Origin: a virus
IMG/VR virus record: IMGVR_UViG_3300048833_000065
Location: 1-63,103 of that record
Length of the DNA: 63,103 nucleotides
Reading direction: 5' to 3' (one strand)
The notes under the pieces are model-generated. The model had not been told where the DNA came from. It saw nothing but the letters and a program-made list of their open reading frames with translations, and did not search any database. The translations under genes were made by a program, and so were the position numbers. The first letter of the stretch is position 1, and each line of letters opens with the position of its first letter. This document shows, piece after piece, positions 13,343 through 21,415 of the stretch.

Positions 13343-14554
13343 ATGATGAACATCGTTTCCCCCATCGCCACGGAGGCCAGCGCGCCTGTCGGGGCGCGCG
13401 CCGTCGATACAGGACGCGGCCAAGCCAACATGATCGCGTCGCGGCAGTGGATCAGCCGCCCTGCCGATCAGAAGTTCCTCTCCCTCACCGCCCTGCGTGA
13501 CAGCGTCCTCGCCCGCCGCGAGAAGAGCCGCGAGCAGCGCGTCAACAACAAGGGTATCGAATTTTTCTCCAATCCCGAGCCGAAGAGCATGGCCGATACC
13601 CATGACCTCTGGATCGGCCTCAACGACGGCAGCGAGATCACGCCGTCCCATTGGTCCTTCGGCCAGCTTTGCTCGCTCGCCAAGGCCCCGGCCTCATACC
13701 TCCGCACGCTCCCGGCGCAGATCGGAAGCGACGCGCTGACCTTCGGCCTTCGGCAGGCGCGGGACGTCGAAGAGGTCAAGCTCTACCATGACAACGAGAC
13801 GCTCTTCGCCGCCACAGGCCCCGACTACGGGCGCATCTTCGATCAGGAGGTGGTCGAGGCGGTCATGCAGATCGCGGGCGACGGGACGGGCGACACGCGC
13901 TGGAAGGTTCCCGGTCGCCTCGATTGGCGCACGATGCAGTATGACCCCGAACACCCGATCACCATCGACACCACGACGCTGTACGCGAGCGACCGCGATG
14001 TCTGGATCATGCTCACCGACGACCGGAACCCGATTGAGATCGGCAAGCTCCGCAACGGCGAACCCGATTACCTCAATCGCGGTTTCATCATCACGAACAG
14101 CGAGGTCGGCAAGAGCGCGCTCAAGATCTTCGCCTTCTACTTCCGCGCCATCTGCTGCAACCACATCCTTTGGGGGGTCGAGAACTTCCAAGAGATCAGC
14201 CTTCGCCACAGCAAGGCGGCACCCTCGCGCTTCATCGAAGAGGCCCGCCCCGCGCTGGCCTCCTTCGCAGAGGGATCGGTGACGCGGCTGGTCGAGGGCG
14301 TCGAGCGCGCCAAGGCGATCAAGCTCGCCAGCGATCAGGACGAGGCGCTGACCTTCCTCACCGAGCGCAAGTTCAGCCGCGCGAAGGCGCTGGCGATCCT
14401 TGAGACGGGCGAGAAGGAAGAAGGCGAGCCACCGCGCACGGTCTGGCAGATGGCTCAAGCCATCACCGCAGACGCGCGGGCGATCCAGAACACCGATGAG
14501 CGGGTGGAACAGGAACTGGTCGCCAAGACCATCCTCGACAAGGCAGCGGCGTGA
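13343..14554 (+). CDS. DUF932 family protein
   Basis: A 403-residue product. The central region (FFSNPEPKSMADTHDLWIGL, later DYLNRGFIITNSEVG and FAFYFRAICCNHILWG) matches the DUF932 / phage-plasmid-like protein family, large proteins common in phages and plasmids with no established biochemical role. The C-terminal quarter is helical (ARPALASFAEGSVTRLVEGV). The start at 13343 is set by the CCACGGAG site. It is the first gene of the rightward operon and is followed by a strong hairpin, so it may be made in excess of downstream genes. Confidence 0.82.
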   Translation: MMNIVSPIATEASAPVGARAVDTGRGQANMIASRQWISRPADQKFLSLTALRDSVLARREKSREQRVNNKGIEFFSNPEPKSMADTHDLWIGLNDGSEITPSHWSFGQLCSLAKAPASYLRTLPAQIGSDALTFGLRQARDVEEVKLYHDNETLFAATGPDYGRIFDQEVVEAVMQIAGDGTGDTRWKVPGRLDWRTMQYDPEHPITIDTTTLYASDRDVWIMLTDDRNPIEIGKLRNGEPDYLNRGFIITNSEVGKSALKIFAFYFRAICCNHILWGVENFQEISLRHSKAAPSRFIEEARPALASFAEGSVTRLVEGVERAKAIKLASDQDEALTFLTERKFSRAKALAILETGEKEEGEPPRTVWQMAQAITADARAIQNTDERVEQELVAKTILDKAAA

Positions 14555-14560
14555 AGGGGG

Positions 14561-14587
14561 CGGGGCGGGCCTAACAAGCCCGCCCCG
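14561..14587 (+). terminator. strong GC hairpin after DUF932 gene
   Basis: CGGGGCGGGC (14561-14570) pairs perfectly with GCCCGCCCCG (14578-14587) around a 7-nt loop, starting 7 nt after the stop. There is no T tract, so it may be a partial terminator or an mRNA 3' end stabiliser. Confidence 0.5.
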
Positions 14588-14597
14588 TAGATCGCCA

Positions 14598-14906
14598 ATG
14601 AGCAGGGCATTGATCTTGAAAATCGAACGCGCAACGAAAACGCAATGCGACGAGGTTCGCCCCGTCATCGTCGCCCTTATGGCGCAAGACCTTCTCGACC
14701 ACGGCGTCGATCTGACGAACGACGACGCGGTGATTTTGAATTTGCTTTCCAACCGCCATTCCTCGCGCTGCATCGCGGCGTGCATGGATGAGGCGGTCAA
14801 GGTCGCAACAATCCTTCAAGGGTTCATCCATGAGCAAGATCACGGCGGAAAGTCTCGGCATCAAGAAGACGCTGCAAGTGCGGTCGATCACTGTCGCCTG
14901 TCCTAA
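14598..14906 (+). CDS. hypothetical protein, 102 aa
   Basis: Starts MSRALILKIERATKTQCDEV; residues 1-80 look like a normal helical protein. The last ~25 residues overlap the next gene in another frame and may be non-conserved. There is no strong ribosome-binding site. No family was recognised. Confidence 0.5.
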   Translation: MSRALILKIERATKTQCDEVRPVIVALMAQDLLDHGVDLTNDDAVILNLLSNRHSSRCIAACMDEAVKVATILQGFIHEQDHGGKSRHQEDAASAVDHCRLS

Positions 14907-15012
14907 AGGCGGCTACAAGAACACGCGGATCGTGAAGCGCAAGGTCAGCCTTGCGAGCGTTCCCGGCGTTGACGATCCCGAGCCGTCGCCGCGCGACTTG
15001 CGGCGGAAGTAA
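14830..15012 (+). CDS. hypothetical basic protein, 60 aa
   Basis: Starts MSKITAESLGIKKTLQVRSI and is rich in Lys and Arg, ending SPRDLRRK. It overlaps the preceding ORF by 77 nt in a different frame, unusually long for this phage, so one of the two may have a different true end. Function unknown. Confidence 0.5.
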   Translation: MSKITAESLGIKKTLQVRSITVACPKGGYKNTRIVKRKVSLASVPGVDDPEPSPRDLRRK

Positions 15013-15083
15013 CGACGAACGCGCGCGCCGCTTCTCCGTGGGGCGCGCAAAGCGGCGGCGAGGGTGGTTCCTTGTCGTCCAAC

Positions 15084-15114
15084 GGGCCGCGCGGAAGTGG
15101 ACACCGCGCGGCCC
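15084..15114 (+). terminator. GC hairpin upstream of the 15151 gene
   Basis: GGGCCGCGC (15084-15092) pairs with GCGCGGCCC (15106-15114). Another stem, GCGCGCC/GGCGCGC, lies at 15023-15048. Together they separate the 15151 gene from the upstream genes. There is no T tract, so termination is likely but unproven. Confidence 0.45.
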
Positions 15115-15150
15115 ACCCATCAACTTGGCGCTTCTTTGAGAGGGTCGGCA

Positions 15151-16005
15151 ATGACTTCACTGGATGAAAGCAAGATCAGGGCGCGCGTGTTCGATGTTGT
15201 CAGGCGCATCATCGATATTCCACCCGCATCCGGGAGCAATCTCAAAAATCTCCGCAAGGACTTTCTTCGACCGCCTCCGATGAAGGAGTTCCAAGGAATT
15301 GATCCAGTTCTTCTGTACAAGGATCAACGCCAGTGGTTTTTTCATCCAAGGGAATGCACCCCGAAAATCCTGTGGCCTGTTGATGTTTGCGTAATTCAGC
15401 CGAGCGGTGGAGACGATATTGGGCTTCTTGTTCAAAGGTGGCGCAGCATCCAGCCTAGGGAGGTCAGGGGATACGCGAAGCTAGTAAGCCCCTATATGAT
15501 GCGTCGAGATGTTGGCGCGGAGAGCGCGGGGCAGTTCGTCACAGTGTCAAGTCTTCATTCCTACATCGGTGGAAGATGGCCCTTTGCCGATGCCCAACCG
15601 ACGAGCGACAATTTGCTTGACGCTGGCGGGCTTGCCATCGCCGTCGCCCTGCGACAGCGTTACGAGTGGGCGGTCAATATCGGCTTCGAAGATTTGCCTA
15701 GCGTGCGTATCGCGACCGATCCAACAGGAATGAAGGAGCTATTTCGCCTTCGCGATGTTGCTGACGGGCGCGACAGGCGCGACGCACTGATGACTTGGGT
15801 ATCCGATCATTGGCGCAAGGATCGCGTTGACCCGGACGTCGAAAGGTATGTTCGCAAGCACATGAGGGGAGCAGCTAAATTCGATTGGCGCGGTATGGTT
15901 TGTGAAATCAAGCCTTCTCAATTTGATCTAGAGCAGAGGGACGCTTTCCTGCAAGAGCGCGAAGCGATGCGAAAAGCAGGATCGGACAAGAGGGTCTCCG
16001 CGTGA
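15151..16005 (+). CDS. conserved hypothetical protein, probable cargo gene
   Basis: A 284-residue soluble protein starting MTSLDESKIRARVFDVVRRI. The C-terminal region (LPSVRIATDPTGMKELFRLR, then RRDALMTWVSDHWRK and FDWRGMVCEIKPSQFDL) recalls a family of uncharacterised proteobacterial proteins. Codon use is visibly less GC-biased than in its neighbours, and hairpins precede it, which suggests recent acquisition as an independent unit. Its function is unknown. The next gene starts at the overlapping GTG at 16002. Confidence 0.75.
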   Translation: MTSLDESKIRARVFDVVRRIIDIPPASGSNLKNLRKDFLRPPPMKEFQGIDPVLLYKDQRQWFFHPRECTPKILWPVDVCVIQPSGGDDIGLLVQRWRSIQPREVRGYAKLVSPYMMRRDVGAESAGQFVTVSSLHSYIGGRWPFADAQPTSDNLLDAGGLAIAVALRQRYEWAVNIGFEDLPSVRIATDPTGMKELFRLRDVADGRDRRDALMTWVSDHWRKDRVDPDVERYVRKHMRGAAKFDWRGMVCEIKPSQFDLEQRDAFLQEREAMRKAGSDKRVSA

Positions 16006-16400
16006 TCCGCGCGCCAACATCGAAGGATGAAGCCTTTGCATGGTGGAGCCTCGCGCTTCGCGGCAAGGCGGTCATCGTCAGCGACGAGCCTCAGTGCGGG
16101 TTCTTCAAGCGGAAGCTCGTCAAGGACGGCCCTTTCGTTCCGGCGCGCATCTGGCTGGATCAGGACGTCGATCCCGAGACGGGCGAGCTTTGCGACGACG
16201 AGCGGCTGCAATGCGAGGTCAACGGCAGCTATGCCGATCCGTTCGACGCGTGGGGCTGGCTCTGCGGCAATCCCATCACCGAGCAGGAGTTCAGATACAT
16301 GGAAGCGATGCGCGAACACGCGCTGCGCCATGAGCCGGATCACCCGATGAGCGATCCGCGCAAGCCGATCAACAATCTTCAAACGCCGATTTTATTCTAG
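16002..16400 (+). CDS. conserved phage hypothetical protein, 132 aa
   Basis: Begins with GTG overlapping the previous stop. The core QCGFFKRKLVKDGPFVPARI with WLDQDVDPETGEL defines a common phage family that often sits just upstream of RecT-type recombination genes, as here. A DNA-metabolism role is inferred from context only. Confidence 0.75.
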   Translation: MIRAPTSKDEAFAWWSLALRGKAVIVSDEPQCGFFKRKLVKDGPFVPARIWLDQDVDPETGELCDDERLQCEVNGSYADPFDAWGWLCGNPITEQEFRYMEAMREHALRHEPDHPMSDPRKPINNLQTPILF

Positions 16401-16412
16401 GAGGACCAGCCA

Positions 16413-17198
16413 ATGGATGACGTGCTTTCAATGCAGGGCCACAACAGGCCACCGCCCGATCTTCTGACGGGCGAGGAGCTTCGCGCGAAGCTGGTCGAGG
16501 AGCATGCCGCCCTCGCCGCTCGCCGCGATGAACTGCTCGCCGCAGGCAACCGCGTCCCGGAGATCGACAGCGAGGACGTGGCCCGCAAGGTTTCGGACTT
16601 CATCGGGCAGATCGCAGCGGCTGCGAAGGCCGCTGACGGCGCGCGCGTCGCGGAGAAGGAGCCATATCTCAGCGGCGGGCGGGTCGTGGACGGGTTCTTC
16701 AAAGGGCTTACCGATCCCCTCGAAACGCTGAAGAAGAACGTCGAGAGGAAGCTGCGCGATTATCTCCGCGAGAAGGAAGCGGCAGAGCGAGCGCAGCGCG
16801 AGAAGGAAGCGCGCGAGGCTCGCGAGCGCGAACTGGAGGCCCGCCGCAAGGCAGAGGAAGCCGCCCAGGCTGCGCGAGATCAGGCGTCGCTCGATGCCGC
16901 CATTGCACAGGAGAAGGCGGCAGAGGTTGCCGCCGCCGACGCGGAAAAAGCGCAGCAGGCGGCAGAAGTGAAGCCCGCAGAGTTGAGCCGCACGCGCGGC
17001 GAGTTCGGCGCGGTGGCGAGCCTCCGCACTTACTGGACCTTCAAAGACCTCGACCGCAACGCCCTCGACCTTGAGGCGCTGCGCCATCACCTCCCGACCG
17101 AAGGTCTGGCGCAGGCCGTCCGGTCCTTCATCAAGGCGGGCGGGCGTGAGTTGAGGGGCGTTGAAATTTACGAAGATAGCCAAGCAGTCGTTCGATAG
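16413..17198 (+). CDS. coiled-coil phage protein upstream of recT
   Basis: A 261-residue protein. The N-terminus (MQGHNRPPPDLLTGEEL) and C-terminus (SLRTYWTFKDLDRNAL, then HLPTEGLAQAVRSFIKAGG) flank a long Ala/Glu/Arg coiled coil (about 105-190). Prophages often carry such a protein next to RecT; the C-terminal globular part is the most conserved piece. It is spaced 12 nt from recT. The precise role is unknown. Confidence 0.75.
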   Translation: MDDVLSMQGHNRPPPDLLTGEELRAKLVEEHAALAARRDELLAAGNRVPEIDSEDVARKVSDFIGQIAAAAKAADGARVAEKEPYLSGGRVVDGFFKGLTDPLETLKKNVERKLRDYLREKEAAERAQREKEAREARERELEARRKAEEAAQAARDQASLDAAIAQEKAAEVAAADAEKAQQAAEVKPAELSRTRGEFGAVASLRTYWTFKDLDRNALDLEALRHHLPTEGLAQAVRSFIKAGGRELRGVEIYEDSQAVVR

Positions 17199-17210
17199 GA
17201 GAAAACGAAC

Positions 17211-18263
17211 ATGAACCAGCCAGCAGATACGAAGACGCCGACGCTCTACGAGCAGCTTGAGGAAAGGACGGCGCAGTTCCAAGCGGCGCTTCCCGCTCAC
17301 ATTCCGGTGGAGCGCTTCTCGCGCATCCTTTTGACGGCGGTGCAGAACAGCCCTGCGCTCGCCTTCGCGGATCGCCGCTCGTTCTTCAACAGCGCCATGA
17401 AGTGCGCGCAGGATGGCCTGCTGCCCGATGGGCGCGAGGCCGCGCTCGTCATCTACAAGACGAAGAAGAAGGAAGGGAACCGCGAGTTCTGGATCGACGC
17501 GGTCCAGTACATGCCGATGGTCGGCGGACTTCGGAAGAAGGTCCGCAACAGCGGCGAGATCGCAACGTGGGACGTCAAGGCGGTCTATGAGAAGGACGAG
17601 TTCCTTTACGAGGAAGGCATCGATATCGTTCTGAAGCATAAGCCGTTCATCGACGGGCCTGCTGGCAAGTTGAAGGCAGTCTATTCCGTCGCGAAGCTGA
17701 AGAGCGGCGAGGTCAGCATCGACGTGATGCCGCTCTGGCAGGTCGAGCGCATCCGCAACCTGTCGAAGGCGAAGGACAGCGGCCCTTGGAAGGACCACTA
17801 CGACGAGATGGCGAAGAAGACCGTCGCGCGCCGTCACAGCAAGACGCTGCCCATGTCCACGGACCTCGATGACCTGATCAGGCGCGACGACGACCTCTAT
17901 GACATGAAGGGCGCGAGCGATGCGGAGAAGCTTCCGCAGGCGCGCCGCCCGCAGCTTTCCGATTTCTCGGAACTGCCGTCGAGCGGGATCACCGAGAAGC
18001 CCGCAGAGGAAGCGAGCGAGAACGTCGATCCGGAAAGCGGCGAGATCACGGAGGCCGACACCGCCCAGGCGGCGGAAGATGAGAAGCCCGCTGACGAAGG
18101 CGGTGCCGCAACGCTCGCCTATGGGCGCGGGCGCGTGTCTCGCCAGAAAGGCGCGAGCTTCCGCGCGGTGCCGGGAGAGTATCGCGACCAGCCGCAGGCG
18201 ACCGAAGATTGGCGCAAGGGCTGGCAGGACGAGGACCGCGCCATCCACGAAGGCAACGCTTAA
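17211..18263 (+). CDS. recT: RecT-family single-strand annealing recombinase
   Basis: A 350-residue RecT-type protein. The hallmark region runs from about residue 25 to 245: RFSRILLTAVQNSPALAFAD, FFNSAMKCAQDGLLPDGREA, VQYMPMVGGLRKKV and VMPLWQVERIRN. These form the annealase core that coats ssDNA and anneals complementary strands. The C-terminal ~100 residues are acidic and probably disordered, as in phage relatives that bind SSB. No partner exonuclease (RecE, lambda Exo or YqaJ type) was found beside it. Confidence 0.92.
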   Translation: MNQPADTKTPTLYEQLEERTAQFQAALPAHIPVERFSRILLTAVQNSPALAFADRRSFFNSAMKCAQDGLLPDGREAALVIYKTKKKEGNREFWIDAVQYMPMVGGLRKKVRNSGEIATWDVKAVYEKDEFLYEEGIDIVLKHKPFIDGPAGKLKAVYSVAKLKSGEVSIDVMPLWQVERIRNLSKAKDSGPWKDHYDEMAKKTVARRHSKTLPMSTDLDDLIRRDDDLYDMKGASDAEKLPQARRPQLSDFSELPSSGITEKPAEEASENVDPESGEITEADTAQAAEDEKPADEGGAATLAYGRGRVSRQKGASFRAVPGEYRDQPQATEDWRKGWQDEDRAIHEGNA

Positions 18264-18290
18264 ACACCACCAGCAACGAAGGAGAAAGAC

Positions 18291-18497
18291 ATGACGACCA
18301 TTGCAGAAGCCGCAGCCGCCTATGAGAGCGCGAAGCTCGCCCTCGCGGATGCGAAGGAGCAGCTTGCCGCTGCCGAAGCGCATGAGAAGTCGTGCGCCAT
18401 GAAGGAGCGCGAGGCTTACAGGGCATTCAACGAAGCCGTTGATGCGATGAAGCCGAAGCGCGGGTCGCGTCCGAAGAAGGGCGAGGGCAATGGCTGA
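18291..18497 (+). CDS. hypothetical helical protein, 68 aa
   Basis: Starts MTTIAEAAAAYESAKLALAD after a GAAGGAG ribosome-binding site. It is an Ala/Glu/Lys-rich coiled coil with a basic tail KPKRGSRPKKGEGNG. It overlaps the next gene by 8 nt. Function unknown. Confidence 0.6.
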   Translation: MTTIAEAAAAYESAKLALADAKEQLAAAEAHEKSCAMKEREAYRAFNEAVDAMKPKRGSRPKKGEGNG

Positions 18498-18672
18498 CGG
18501 CGGATACGCCGTCGCCCTTGTGGCTCTGATCGTGGGCGTCGCTCTGGCGACGCTCGCAATCGCCCGCCTGATCTACGAGCTTCGCACGCAAGGCGAGGAC
18601 CACGACGAGACGCTCTTTGGCGATCTGCCGAAGGTTCCGGAATTCATGCACAGAAGGAGAGACGACGAATGA
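18490..18672 (+). CDS. small single-pass membrane protein, 60 aa
   Basis: Residues about 6-29 (YAVALVALIVGVALATLAIA) form one clear transmembrane helix, followed by a charged cytoplasmic-type tail ending FMHRRRDDE. It overlaps the flanking genes by 8 and 4 nt. Exclusion or membrane tethering is possible, but nothing specific can be read. Confidence 0.6.
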   Translation: MADGGYAVALVALIVGVALATLAIARLIYELRTQGEDHDETLFGDLPKVPEFMHRRRDDE

Positions 18673-19055
18673 CCATCAAGGCAAGGAAGGCGGCAGCGGT
18701 CATGCTGTCCGAGTTGGAAGCGGAGAGCGACGCGATCCGTGAAAGCATCAGCGACGAGCTTCAATTCAGCACGTCGATGATCCTCACACTCACGGAGAGC
18801 CGCGAGGAAGAGCTTCGCGCACTGGACGCGGAGATTGATAAGCGGAAGGCGCGGGTCCGGAAGACCTATGCCGAGTTGATCCGCAACGAGGAGCGCCGGA
18901 TCGCGCTCTACAAGGCGCAGCTTAAGAAGCTGGACGGTCCCGACGCTGTCGATCCGGACTTTGCGGAAGTCGAAGGCGCGGACATTCCTGTCACCAAGAC
19001 CGAGCCGTCTCTGATCGGTCACAACTCCAACGGGGCGGAAGACAAGGCTGCTTGA
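18669..19055 (+). CDS. coiled-coil hypothetical protein, 128 aa
   Basis: Starts MTIKARKAAAVMLSELEAES. Residues about 10-95 form a long charged helix or coiled coil, ending in an acidic tail with PSLIGHNSNGAEDKAA. It is coupled by 4 nt to the membrane protein gene. A strong hairpin follows it. Confidence 0.6.
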   Translation: MTIKARKAAAVMLSELEAESDAIRESISDELQFSTSMILTLTESREEELRALDAEIDKRKARVRKTYAELIRNEERRIALYKAQLKKLDGPDAVDPDFAEVEGADIPVTKTEPSLIGHNSNGAEDKAA

Positions 19056-19063
19056 AAAGCAAA

Positions 19064-19090
19064 GGGCCGCGATCCCGAAGGACGCGGCCC
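19064..19090 (+). terminator. GC hairpin after the RecT module
   Basis: GGGCCGCG pairs with CGCGGCCC (8 bp, 11-nt loop), beginning 9 nt after the stop at 19055. No T tract follows. Confidence 0.5.
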
Positions 19091-19113
19091 GACCCCACCC
19101 GACAAGTTTCTTA

Positions 19114-19123
19114 CCACGGAGAC
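19114..19123 (+). promoter_or_regulatory. extended RBS motif CCACGGAG, copy 4
   Basis: CCACGGAGAC is 17 nt upstream of the ATG at 19141, where a separate GAGG serves as Shine-Dalgarno. The displaced position suggests the motif is not kept merely for ribosome binding. Confidence 0.5.
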
Positions 19124-19140
19124 TTTCTAGCGAGGATGCG

Positions 19141-19470
19141 ATGCAGGATATGGCACGAACAATATCGGAAAACAAGACCGCCAGGATCAAGAGGCTCTCA
19201 GACGAGGGACTTTCCAACAGGGAAATTGCCGAAATCGTCGGGTCCACTCTCAACTCGGTTTCAGTGACCCTCAACTATGTGCGGAACGGATACGGACGGA
19301 AGAACCGGAAGGCGATGATGGTTCGGATGGACCCGATTATGCGTGATGCCCTGATGCTGGAGGCGAAGAGGCGCAATATGCGCGAGCAGGACTTGGCTCG
19401 TGTCGTTCTCGAAACCGTCGTTCGCGACAAGCTGTTTGGCGCGGTGTTTGACGATGGCCCTGACACCTGA
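19141..19470 (+). CDS. HTH DNA-binding protein, 109 aa; candidate excision/regulatory factor
   Basis: Residues about 15-48 (IKRLSDEGLSNREIAEIVGS) form a resolvase-type helix-turn-helix. The second half (MMVRMDPIMRDALMLEAKRR, then LARVVLETVVRDKLF) looks like a ribbon-helix-helix or small dimerisation unit. It lies two genes upstream of the serine integrase. Such placement is compatible with a recombination directionality factor or integrase regulator, which is inference. Confidence 0.65.
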   Translation: MQDMARTISENKTARIKRLSDEGLSNREIAEIVGSTLNSVSVTLNYVRNGYGRKNRKAMMVRMDPIMRDALMLEAKRRNMREQDLARVVLETVVRDKLFGAVFDDGPDT

Positions 19471-19582
19471 GATCAGGGAAATCCTGCGCGCCATCGCCCG
19501 CGCAGCCATCGAAGAAAAGCTCGCGTCGAAGGGCGAGGGATCGGATAGGTCCGAGTTGCCCGCCAAGGCGGCTGCGCGCTAG
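19454..19582 (+). CDS. small helical protein, 42 aa
   Basis: MALTPEIREILRAIARAAIE is an amphipathic helix followed by a short charged tail. It overlaps the HTH gene by 17 nt and ends just before the integrase RBS. Small proteins of this pattern occur near phage integrases. Function unknown. Confidence 0.5.
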   Translation: MALTPEIREILRAIARAAIEEKLASKGEGSDRSELPAKAAAR

Positions 19583-19592
19583 TCTGCCGTCA

Positions 19593-19603
19593 CCACGGAG
19601 GAC
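19593..19603 (+). promoter_or_regulatory. extended RBS motif CCACGGAG, copy 5
   Basis: CCACGGAGGAC ends 8 nt before the integrase ATG at 19612. Confidence 0.65.
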
Positions 19604-19611
19604 CAGCCACA

Positions 19612-21297
19612 ATGACCAGAGCCGCCATCTACGGTCGCTTTTCCACAGACTTGCAGCGGGATCGATCCGTCGAGGACCAGTTCGCGCTCTGCGATGGCTT
19701 CGCGAAGCGCGAAGGGCTTTCCATCGTTCGGTCCTATAGCGACAAGGCGAAGTCCGGAGCGTCCATCTTCGGGCGCGACGGGCTTCTCAATCTCATGGAA
19801 GACGCGCGGGCCGGATTGTTCGACGCGGTGGTGGTCGAGGCGCTCGACCGCATCTCACGCGATCAGGAAGACCTCGCCGGGATATACAAGCGGCTCTCCT
19901 TCGCGGGCGTGAAGCTGATCGCCGTCCACGATGGGCAGGCCGACGCGGTTCAGATCGGCGTGCGCGGCCTTCTCGGCTCGCTCTTCCTTGCCGACCTCGC
20001 CCACAAGGTCAGGCGCGGCCTGCAAGGCGTCATTCGCGACGGGCGGCACGCTGGCGGCAAGGCATACGGCTATCACCCGGTGCCGGGGAAGCCGGGAGAG
20101 CTTTCCATCGATCAAGCGGAGGCCGCTGTCGTGCGCCGCATCTTCACCGAGTATGTCGAAGGAGCGTCGCCCAGGGCCATCGCCAGAAAGCTGAACGACG
20201 AGGGAATACTCCCGCCGCGAGGCACGGTCTGGAACGCCAGCACGATCAACGGCAACGGCAAGCGCGGGACAGGCATCCTCCAGAACCCGCTCTACGCGGG
20301 CGAGATCATCTGGAACCGCGTCCGCATGGTGCGCGACCCGGCGAGCGGCAAGCGGCTCAGTCGCGTGAACCCGGAGAGCGAGTGGCACCGGGCGAAGGCT
20401 CCGCATCTTCGCATCATTGATGACGCGCTTTTCCACGCCGCTCGAGAGCGAAAGATCGACAACTCCCACGACCGCGATCCGTCGAAGCCGATGGTCAAGA
20501 AGCCTCACCTCCTGTCGGGCCTTCTCCGCTGCGGCGTCTGCGGCTCCGGGATGAGCCTGAGTGGAACGGACGACGGTCGCCGCCGCGTGCGATGCAGCCG
20601 CTCAAAGGAGAGCGGATCGTGCAGCAACCGGACGCGGTTCTATCTCGACGTCGTGGAGCAGACGGTGATCGATAACCTCGCGAGCATCTTTCGCGAGCCG
20701 GAAGTGCTGGATGAGTATCTCCGCATCTATCGTGAGGAATGGCGCGCGCGGACGCAGGCGGCGGTCAGGAACCGCGACGCGATCTCTCGCGGGCTTGCGG
20801 ACGTCAAGGGACAGATCGACAGGATGGTGAAGCTCTACGCGAAAGGCGTCATCGATGAGGCAAGGGCCGAGCGCGAGCTTCTGGAACTGCGCGGGCGCGA
20901 GATCGATTTGTCCACGGAGCTTTCGAGAGCCTCAAGCGATGTTCCGGTCATCGAATTGCACGCCGATGCGGTGGCCGAGTTTCGCGCGACCGTCGATAGC
21001 CTCGCGCTGCGCCTGCCGCAGATCGCGAAGAGCGAGGCCGCTCTCGCAGCCAACTTCCGGAAGCTGATCGACGCCGTCGTCGTCCATCCGGGTCGCCCCG
21101 CTCAGATCGAAGTCGTGGGCAAGCTCGCGGCCCTGATCGGGAAGGCGAGCCGGGGCGGTGAGGCCCCGGCTCTATCGATGGTAGCGGGAGACCGTTCTAG
21201 CCGGAAGAGCCGGGAAGTGCGCGGATTGCTCATATTTGGGCCGTGGGAGGCTATCCAGGCGGCGGGTGTTCCCCGAAAACTGGCCGCAAGCCTTTGA
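19612..21297 (+). CDS. int: large serine integrase
   Basis: A 561-residue large serine recombinase. The catalytic domain has IYGRFSTDLQ with nucleophile Ser11 and the ALDRISRD arginines (R80, R83). The recombinase domain follows (AYGYHPVPGKPGELSIDQ, GILPPRGTVWNASTI, then LYAGEIIW). A zinc-ribbon follows with CGVCGSGM and a downstream RCSRSKESGSC, then a coiled coil (about 380-470). It should integrate the phage at a short att site without host factors. attP is expected next to the gene; the best place to look is 21298-21415. Its start is fixed by the CCACGGAG motif. Confidence 0.95.
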   Translation: MTRAAIYGRFSTDLQRDRSVEDQFALCDGFAKREGLSIVRSYSDKAKSGASIFGRDGLLNLMEDARAGLFDAVVVEALDRISRDQEDLAGIYKRLSFAGVKLIAVHDGQADAVQIGVRGLLGSLFLADLAHKVRRGLQGVIRDGRHAGGKAYGYHPVPGKPGELSIDQAEAAVVRRIFTEYVEGASPRAIARKLNDEGILPPRGTVWNASTINGNGKRGTGILQNPLYAGEIIWNRVRMVRDPASGKRLSRVNPESEWHRAKAPHLRIIDDALFHAARERKIDNSHDRDPSKPMVKKPHLLSGLLRCGVCGSGMSLSGTDDGRRRVRCSRSKESGSCSNRTRFYLDVVEQTVIDNLASIFREPEVLDEYLRIYREEWRARTQAAVRNRDAISRGLADVKGQIDRMVKLYAKGVIDEARAERELLELRGREIDLSTELSRASSDVPVIELHADAVAEFRATVDSLALRLPQIAKSEAALAANFRKLIDAVVVHPGRPAQIEVVGKLAALIGKASRGGEAPALSMVAGDRSSRKSREVRGLLIFGPWEAIQAAGVPRKLAASL

Positions 21298-21317
21298 AAT
21301 GTGGGCAGGATAAATAG

Positions 21318-21331
21318 TCGGAAACTTCCGA
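21318..21331. promoter_or_regulatory. operator, TCGGA-N4-TCCGA
   Basis: A perfect match to the operator core, in the 118-bp gap between the integrase and amidoligase genes. It suggests the amidoligase cassette is controlled by the lysogeny repressor. Confidence 0.65.
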
Positions 21332-21401
21332 TCTTTTCCGTTGATCGTTCTGAACGACGAGCTATGTGTGCTTTACCGCCTCGACCGGGCGGCAACGCAA
21401 A

Positions 21402-21411
21402 CCACGGAGAC
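21402..21411 (+). promoter_or_regulatory. extended RBS motif CCACGGAG, copy 6
   Basis: CCACGGAGAC ends 4 nt before the amidoligase ATG at 21416. Confidence 0.7.
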
Positions 21412-21415
21412 TTAG

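Noticed and set aside
16428-18383. A 651-codon minus frame opposite the coiled-coil protein and RecT
   Set aside because: RecT on plus is unambiguous; the minus frame is Leu/Arg rich and lacks a ribosome-binding site.
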